NCBI GenBank assembly: GCA_903832475.1
Contig: CAILBQ010000715.1
Location: forward strand, 1 to 27,068
From: an uncultured Acidobacteriota bacterium
GTDB taxonomy: Bacteria; Acidobacteriota; Terriglobia; Terriglobales; Acidobacteriaceae
DNA: 27,068 nucleotides
Reading direction: 5' to 3'
The translations under genes were made by a program, and so were the position numbers. Shown here in pieces: positions 22,795-27,068 of the stretch. The notes under the pieces were generated by a model. It did no database searches, was not told the DNA's origin, and was given only the letters and a program-made list of their open reading frames with translations. Every line of letters begins with the position of its first letter. Within the stretch, counting starts at the first letter, position 1.

Positions 22795-22826
22795 CGAGGC
22801 GAGCCACCGGTAGACGGTTCGCCTCG
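22795..22826. terminator. hairpin between convergent E2 and small secreted-protein genes
   Basis: Arms 22795-22805 and 22816-22826 pair over 11 positions (cgaggcgagcc with ggttcgcctcg, one G-T wobble) around a 10-base loop. It lies 17 bases after the E2 stop and 4 bases from the stop of the convergent gene. Placement fits a bidirectional terminator. No T-run follows on either side, so its efficiency is uncertain. Confidence 0.55.
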
Positions 22827-22830
22827 AGCT

Positions 22831-23280
22831 TCATCGCTGCAATCGAATCAGCTCTGCTTTGGTCCCCTCGCGGCTGCAATTGGAGCACGTGAACTGCATG
22901 TTCCCATCCTCTTGCAACTCGGCGGACATGTTGAGGATCTCATTCGAGCCATTGCCTCGCTTGACCTGAAACCTCATCGTGTCGCCGTCGATGTGCGGCT
23001 CGATCAACGTGTGCGGTTCGGTACTTGCGCTGTAGGGGTGATCGTTGGTTTTCAAAATGAGGTGAAAGACAATGGTGCCGTTGGCTGCCCCGGCATCGTC
23101 CGCAAGCGTTAGCGTCACGGCAGGAATGCCGCCAAGATCACCCTGCCAGACGCCACTCCACTTGGGATGCACAAACGGTTTGTCGATCGATACAGCGGCG
23201 GTCTGCGCGTGCGCCGACGAGGCTGCGAGGGACACTGTAGCGATCACGATGCTGGCTAGACTTTTCATCATTGCCTTCAT
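22831..23280 (-). CDS. small secreted hypothetical protein
   Basis: A 149-residue protein. ATG 23280 was chosen because AAGGAG (23287-23292) is 6 bases upstream and the first residues form a Sec signal peptide (MKAMMKSLASIVIATVSLAA, cleavage near AHAQ). The mature ~125 residues read as a small beta-sandwich or barrel: WSGVWQGDLGGIPAVTLTLADD, GTIVFHLILKT, IEPHIDGDTMRFQVKRG, and a C-terminal pair of cysteines (CSNC) that may form a disulfide or bind something. Acidobacterial genomes contain small secreted proteins with this 'W.G...G......L.L' pattern, but I assign no function. It is separated from the slipin gene by 179 bases carrying repeat elements. Confidence 0.75.
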   Translation of the reverse strand: MKAMMKSLASIVIATVSLAASSAHAQTAAVSIDKPFVHPKWSGVWQGDLGGIPAVTLTLADDAGAANGTIVFHLILKTNDHPYSASTEPHTLIEPHIDGDTMRFQVKRGNGSNEILNMSAELQEDGNMQFTCSNCSREGTKAELIRLQR

Positions 23281-23331
23281 AGGCTTCTCCTTCTTGTTTC
23301 GCTTGTCTTTCTCGCGATTGATCCTTGCTTC

Positions 23332-23352
23332 TGTCACCCTGAACGAAGAGCA
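23332..23352. repeat. degenerate copy of a dispersed GTCA(T/C)CCTGA element
   Basis: ctgtcaccctgaacgaagag resembles the first half of the better-preserved element 51 bases further on (TGTCATCCTGAGCG...). It is probably a decayed or partial copy. Confidence 0.4.
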
Positions 23353-23382
23353 GCTCCCCATCACTTCCGTCCAATGTAGAAG

Positions 23383-23416
23383 TGTCATCCTGAGCGCAGC
23401 GAGTCGAAGGACCTGC
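23383..23416. repeat. dispersed intergenic repeat (TGTCATCCTGAGCG-type)
   Basis: The segment begins TGTCATCCTGAGCGCAGCG and continues through agtcgaaggacctgcg. I know this text as a short element found in many intergenic regions of Acidobacteriota and some other phyla. TCCT and AGGA near its ends can pair. It lies between the slipin gene and the small secreted-protein gene and probably has no coding role. Confidence 0.65.
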
Positions 23417-23459
23417 GTCTCCGCTTTGTCCCCGCGTTAGGAACGGACCTGAATAGCTC

Positions 23460-24320
23460 TCACTGCTGCTTGGCCAGCGTTGTCGTCGCGAGAGTGCCGC
23501 CCAGGCCCATGGTCTCGATCGCCGACGAAGGCACCACCACCATCGACCCTTTCTCGCGCATGGCTTCGTACAGCATGTTCATGCCGCGCAGATGCAACGC
23601 GCCGGGGTTATCGTTGTAGACTCTAGACGCCTGCGCGAATTGCTCGGATACCTGCACCTCCGCCTCGCCCAGAATGACCCGTGCCTGGCGTTCGCGTTCC
23701 GCCTGCGCCTGCTGCGACATGGCGTTTTCAAGCGCCGTCGGAATGCGCACATCGCGAATCTCCACGGACTGCACGGTGATTCCCCAAGGCGTCGTTTTTT
23801 CGTCCAAAATCTTTTGTAACTCGCGGCCCAGCGTTTCGCGTTCGGTGATCATTTGCGCCAGTTGATGGCGCCCGATCGATTCACGCAGCGCGGTCTGCGA
23901 CCCGAGCGTGATGGCCTGGGTAAAGTCTTCCACTTCGAGGATCGATTTCTCCGCGTTCCACACCAGCCAGAAGATGATCGCGTCCACGTTCACCGGCACG
24001 GTATCGCGCGTCAGAGTGGACTCCGCGCTGACCGTGGTCACGCGCACACGCTGGTCGACATAGCGGCTGAGCGTATCCACGATGGGGATAAGAAAGAAGA
24101 CGCCCGGCCCGCGCAGGCCGCGATATTTGCCAAAGCGCAGCACCGCGACCTTCTCCCACTGGTCCACCACGCGAATCGCAAACAGGAGATACAGCCCTAC
24201 GAGGGCGCCACCCGCAGCGACCAGGGGCGAACCAGATAGCTTTGCGATGGCTGCTGCGGCGGCAATCGACAGTAGACATGCGGTAATTCCAACACTGCTG
24301 AAACGCTGATTGACGGTCAT
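23460..24320 (-). CDS. slipin / SPFH (band 7) domain membrane protein
   Basis: A 286-residue stomatin-like protein. An N-terminal hydrophobic hairpin or pair of segments (about 10-50) anchors it. The SPFH domain (about 53-215) starts with RVVDQWEKVAVLRFGKYRGLRGPGVF and contains VDQRVRV, PVNVDAIIFW and the GITVQSVEIRDVRIP block, followed by a coiled-coil region rich in Ala/Glu (QQAQAERERQARVILGEAE). Such proteins oligomerise in membrane microdomains and often scaffold proteases. The usual partner NfeD is not adjacent. Instead, it overlaps by four bases the end of a GntR-family regulator, and GAGGAGG precedes its ATG, so the two are translationally coupled. Its expression is probably set by that regulator. 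Confidence 0.92.
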   Translation of the reverse strand: MTVNQRFSSVGITACLLSIAAAAAIAKLSGSPLVAAGGALVGLYLLFAIRVVDQWEKVAVLRFGKYRGLRGPGVFFLIPIVDTLSRYVDQRVRVTTVSAESTLTRDTVPVNVDAIIFWLVWNAEKSILEVEDFTQAITLGSQTALRESIGRHQLAQMITERETLGRELQKILDEKTTPWGITVQSVEIRDVRIPTALENAMSQQAQAERERQARVILGEAEVQVSEQFAQASRVYNDNPGALHLRGMNMLYEAMREKGSMVVVPSSAIETMGLGGTLATTTLAKQQ

Positions 24321-24766
24321 AGATCCTCCTCATGCCGGTGCCTGGATGTGTCTTCGGGAGAAAGCTGCCGCAATGCCTTGACGAGTTGCTTTACGGTCAA
24401 GCCAGCGGCTCCAGCGCGCGATACGAACTCATCCACCAGCTGCGTCAACTGGCGTTCGCGCTCGCCTTTCGACAATTCAATCTTCTTGTCGGCGACAAAT
24501 GTTCCCGTTCCCTGCTGCGTGTCCAGCGCGCCGCGAATCTCCATCTCTCGATAGGCACGCGAAACGGTGTTGGGATTGATCGCGAGGTCCACGGCGACCT
24601 GGCGCACCGTGGGCAGCTGGTCTCCTGCGGTCAAGAGGCCGGAAGCGACCGCGGCCTGCACCTGGTCAATCAGTTGACGATAGACCGGTACCCCGCTATG
24701 CGCATCCAGCCGAAAAGCGAATGCTTTGATTTCGGACGATCTCGCCGATTTGCCACTCTGCTTCAT
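24317..24766 (-). CDS. GntR-family transcriptional regulator, YtrA type
   Basis: A 149-residue repressor-type protein. The winged helix-turn-helix spans about residues 20-95 (SGVPVYRQLIDQVQAAVASGLLTAGDQLPTVRQVAVDLAINPNTVSRAYREME...TQQGTGTFVA). The C-terminal part is only ~50 residues of helix (GERERQLTQLVDEFVSRAGAAGLTVKQLVKAL), too short for the FadR, HutC or MocR effector domains and characteristic of the YtrA subfamily. YtrA-type genes usually sit first in an operon with a transporter, but here the partner is a slipin. The ATG follows a -10-like hexamer by 7 bases with no Shine-Dalgarno, suggesting a leaderless mRNA. A perfect palindrome overlaps this promoter, pointing to autoregulation. 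Confidence 0.93.
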   Translation of the reverse strand: MKQSGKSARSSEIKAFAFRLDAHSGVPVYRQLIDQVQAAVASGLLTAGDQLPTVRQVAVDLAINPNTVSRAYREMEIRGALDTQQGTGTFVADKKIELSKGERERQLTQLVDEFVSRAGAAGLTVKQLVKALRQLSPEDTSRHRHEEDL

Positions 24767-24773
24767 GGGTAAA

Positions 24774-24803
24774 ATAATGTACTAATTGACTAGTACATTG
24801 CAA
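24774..24803 (-). promoter_or_regulatory. promoter of the GntR-slipin operon
   Basis: Read on the minus strand, TTGCAA (24803-24798) and CATTAT (24779-24774) are separated by 18 bases. The -10 ends 7 bases before the ATG, so transcription should start at or next to the start codon. The hexamers match sigma-70 consensus in four and five of six positions respectively. Confidence 0.55.
24776..24799. promoter_or_regulatory. perfect palindromic operator for the YtrA-type regulator
   Basis: AATGTACTA (24776-24784) and TAGTACATT (24791-24799) are exact 9-base complements around a 6-base centre. The palindrome fills the -35/-10 spacer of the operon promoter, so a bound dimer would block RNA polymerase. 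GntR-family operators commonly have GTAC/GTNTAC-type half sites of this kind. The cognate regulator is most simply the adjacent gene product. Confidence 0.75.
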
Positions 24804-24976
24804 GAAAAAAGTGAAGACCTGCAAATTTTTGTGAAAGCTCCCGTCGTTTGCGACGAATGCAGCCATCCGGCCAGATTTTTGCGAGAACCGCGTATTCCTT
24901 GAGGATGAACCGCCGCTCTCCACAGCGACAGGGTTGGCGTGAATCCGGCAGGGTACGATAAAGGGTGGAATTCAGC

Positions 24977-26191
24977 ATGCAGACACGCCCTTGCTGGGTT
25001 GAAATCTCGACCAGCGCTTTCGAACACAATTACCGGCTCCTGCGGCAAACCGCCCGTTCGCACGGCCTTGGACGCGCTGCGTCTGAAAGCGAGACCGCCC
25101 CGGAGTTGCTGGCCATCGTGAAAGCCGATGCCTATGGCCACGGCCTGGAAATCTGCGCCAAAGCGGCTGAAAAGGCCGGCGCCCGTTGGCTGGGCGTCAC
25201 CAGTGTCGAGGAAGCCGCAGCCGCCCGCCGCATCTGTCCCGATGCCGAGATCCTGGTCATCAGCGGCCCATTTCGAGGACAAGGCGCAGACGTGCTCGCT
25301 CAACGTCTGACATGCGTCGTGTGGGACTCATGGCAACTGCAGGAGATGGCCGCCGCGGCTAACGACGCGAACTCGCCACACGATTCCGTTCCCGTCCATC
25401 TCGAACTGGACACCGGCATGAGCCGCCAGGGTGTGGATAGCGAACAGCTCGATACAATCCTCGCGCAGCTTTGCCTCTATCCCGCGTTGCGGCTCACCGC
25501 TCTGATGACGCATCTGTACGCCGCCGACGAACCAGACAGCATCACCACTGAAACGCAGTTCAAAACGCTTAGTCTACTGGTAGAAAAAATTCACAGCGCA
25601 GGATTGCGGCCGCAGTGGCTGCATGTCGGCAACTCCGCGGCGTTGCTGGCCGGCAGCGCCTGGAACCGTCTGCTTGAAATCTGCTGCCAATTTCAATTGA
25701 GGCCGATGATGCGCCCCGGTCTCGCGCTCTACGGCCTCGCCCCGCAGTTTTCTCCATACGAACTACCAGCCGTCGCGGAGTGGCGTCAAGCCTTGCAGCC
25801 TGCGCTGACCTGGAAAACAAAGGTAGTCAGCGTTCGCACCATCCAGCCGGGACAGACCGTCGGCTATAACGGCACCTTCGTGGCGACAGAGCCAATGCGC
25901 CTTGCGCTGCTGGCCGTGGGCTACGCGGATGGCCTGAAGCGCGCTCTCTCCAATCGAGGCGCTGTACTGGTGAGAGGCAAGCGTGCACCCATCATTGGGC
26001 GCATCTCGATGGACCAGACTGTGGTGGATGTCACCGACATTCCCGGCGTGACGCCCGAAGATGAAGTAGTGTTGCTGGGCCGGCAGGAAGACGAATGCAT
26101 TACCGGGGACGATCACGCCGCCTGGGCGCAGACCGTCTCCTGGGAGATTTTCACCTCCATCACCGCGCGCGTCGAGCGCCGAAGCATATAG
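24977..26191 (+). CDS. alr: alanine racemase
   Basis: A PLP-dependent enzyme of 404 residues that makes D-alanine for peptidoglycan. The PLP lysine is K49 in AIVKADAYGHG. The second catalytic base is Tyr316 in VGYADGLKRAL. HLELDTGMSRQG, the HVGNSAA block, RPGLALYG and GRISMDQTVVDVT are also conserved. ATG 24977 has GGTGGA 7 bases upstream; a GTG at 24965 (four residues longer) is possible. Relative to Bacillus enzymes it has a few short insertions, for example after the N-terminal helix (GRAASESETAP). The upstream gap of about 170 bases contains only a weak hairpin (CGTCG-TTTG-CGACG, 24842-24855) and no clear promoter. An alpha/beta-hydrolase gene starts 47 bases downstream, probably in the same transcript. 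Confidence 0.96.
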   Translation: MQTRPCWVEISTSAFEHNYRLLRQTARSHGLGRAASESETAPELLAIVKADAYGHGLEICAKAAEKAGARWLGVTSVEEAAAARRICPDAEILVISGPFRGQGADVLAQRLTCVVWDSWQLQEMAAAANDANSPHDSVPVHLELDTGMSRQGVDSEQLDTILAQLCLYPALRLTALMTHLYAADEPDSITTETQFKTLSLLVEKIHSAGLRPQWLHVGNSAALLAGSAWNRLLEICCQFQLRPMMRPGLALYGLAPQFSPYELPAVAEWRQALQPALTWKTKVVSVRTIQPGQTVGYNGTFVATEPMRLALLAVGYADGLKRALSNRGAVLVRGKRAPIIGRISMDQTVVDVTDIPGVTPEDEVVLLGRQEDECITGDDHAAWAQTVSWEIFTSITARVERRSI

Positions 26192-26238
26192 TCCAGATCG
26201 CGAAGCGTCTGCATCTCCCTGATAATCTGAAAGTAGCT

Positions 26239-27068
26239 ATGTTTCAAGACCTCTACGCCCGTTGGATGTACAGCTGGGAGACGCGACTGACCATGCGCGA
26301 CGAGAATCGCGTGGTGCGCCCACTGGAATGGGGCTTTGAATGGCTCGCGCCCTTTCTTGAGCAGGCAGGCATCGCCGATCGCGTGGAGAGCCTTGCATCC
26401 TCAGGGCAAGACGGCGCAGAGCGCGCCATGGTTGAAATCAACCAGGCAATTCTCGCCAACAGCGATCGCTTCTTCGGATACGAAACGCCGACGGATTTTC
26501 GTCTGGAAGAGCGCTTTCCGCAGCTTTTTCCCACTAACGTTCGCCCCGAGACGCTCAAGAAAGATGCCGACCTGGAGCGCCGCGCTAGCGAAGGCAAGTT
26601 ACAGCGCAGCAAGTTCCTTCGCTTCACTTCGCCGGAGCGAACGCCCTACGCCGAAAACGACCTCGTCAACGCGCGCTGGTATCCAGCCGATTCAGCCAAG
26701 CAAGCAGGCAAGCCAAAGCAGGCCATCGTGGTCATGCCGCAATGGAATGCCGACGCTTTCAGCCACAACGTTCTATGTTCACTGTTCAATCGCTTTGGCA
26801 TTTCCGCGCTGCGCTTGTCGAAGCCGTACCACGACATTCGCCGGCCCAGCGAGCTGGAGCGATCGGACTACGCGGTCAGCGCCAACATCGGCCGCACCTT
26901 GTCCGCCACGCGCCAGGCTGTCGTCGATGTTCGCTGCTGCCTGGACTGGCTTGAGTCGCAAGGCTACGAACAGTTTGGCGTGCTTGGAACAAGTCTGGGA
27001 AGCTGTTACGGCTTCCTCGCCAGCGCCCACGACAAGCGGCTGCGCGTGAATGCCTTCAACCACGCATC
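26239..27068 (+). CDS. alpha/beta-hydrolase, ABHD18-like (3' end cut by window edge)
   Basis: The open frame from ATG 26239 (MFQDLYARWMYSWETRL) runs to the edge without a stop: 276 codons, so the gene is partial. An uncharacterised N-terminal helical region (~1-160) precedes a hydrolase core: AIVVMPQWNADAFSHN (strand and oxyanion loop), ISALRLSKPYHDIRRP, and the nucleophile elbow GTSLGSCYG with a probable catalytic Ser in the GxSxG motif. The Asp and His of the triad would lie beyond the edge. The layout resembles ABHD18-type hydrolases, a poorly characterised group. There is no signal peptide. The ribosome-binding site is weak. Proximity to alr suggests co-transcription, not necessarily related function. 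Confidence 0.8.
   Translation, partial: MFQDLYARWMYSWETRLTMRDENRVVRPLEWGFEWLAPFLEQAGIADRVESLASSGQDGAERAMVEINQAILANSDRFFGYETPTDFRLEERFPQLFPTNVRPETLKKDADLERRASEGKLQRSKFLRFTSPERTPYAENDLVNARWYPADSAKQAGKPKQAIVVMPQWNADAFSHNVLCSLFNRFGISALRLSKPYHDIRRPSELERSDYAVSANIGRTLSATRQAVVDVRCCLDWLESQGYEQFGVLGTSLGSCYGFLASAHDKRLRVNAFNHA

Noticed and set aside
24905..24961. An 18-codon Arg-rich open frame just upstream of alr that could be a leader peptide.
   Set aside because: It has no properly spaced ribosome-binding site and no attenuator-like hairpin pair; short frames of this length are common by chance in GC-rich DNA.
26336..27049. A 237-codon plus-strand frame at the right edge.
   Set aside because: It is Ser/Arg/Pro-rich; the frame starting at 26239 gives a hydrolase with a nucleophile elbow and simply has no stop because the window ends.

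Overview
The window looks like a piece of a chromosome from an Acidobacteriota species, probably class Terriglobia / family Acidobacteriaceae. The reasons are a high-GC genome, an 819-residue double FtsX permease of the 'acidobacterial duplicated orphan permease' (ADOP) type, the copy of lpxC (so a lipid A-making diderm), Tat-exported carbohydrate enzymes, and two intergenic palindromic elements of a kind I associate with these genomes. This is inferred from reading the sequence, not from a database search. The gene content is largely chromosomal and housekeeping. I see no tRNA, rRNA, CRISPR array, insertion sequence, prophage or integrase.

Left part (1-7.2 kb). A 7-base tandem repeat and a 76-residue membrane-anchored small protein precede purE-purK, which overlap by 4 bases and catalyse the two-step carboxylation in purine synthesis. 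Convergent to purK is a Tat-exported GH32 fructan hydrolase. Divergent from that is a 653-residue envelope protein joining a DUF3943-like region to a C-terminal PagL-like (lipid A deacylase) barrel. It converges on an M20/CPG2-type metallopeptidase.

Middle (7.3-16.8 kb). lpxC (first committed step of lipid A) is convergent with a two-gene unit of unknown function (a 69-residue protein and a three-TM membrane protein). Next come a Tat-exported lactonase-fold beta-propeller and, divergently, a secreted M48-like metalloprotease fused to a large propeller. A soluble histidine kinase with five PAS domains follows on the minus strand.

Right part (16.9-27 kb). ADOP permease, hotdog thioesterase, lipB and a dihydrolipoamide acyltransferase (E2) with two lipoyl domains lie in one direction; LipB can load the octanoyl precursor onto E2 encoded just downstream. 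A hairpin separates E2 from a small secreted protein. A coupled GntR(YtrA-type)-slipin pair follows, with a perfect palindrome inside its promoter. Alanine racemase (alr) and the start of an alpha/beta-hydrolase gene, cut by the window edge, finish the window.

Global pattern: the + strand is G-rich on the left and C-rich on the right whichever way the genes point, which could mean a replication-strand switch (terminus type). No gap without a gene exceeds about 210 bases. The strongest candidates for something undescribed are the DUF3943-PagL fusion, the M48-propeller protein with an altered metal-ligand position, the 69-aa/membrane protein pair, and the palindrome-controlled YtrA-slipin unit. 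None amounts to a clear new multi-gene system.
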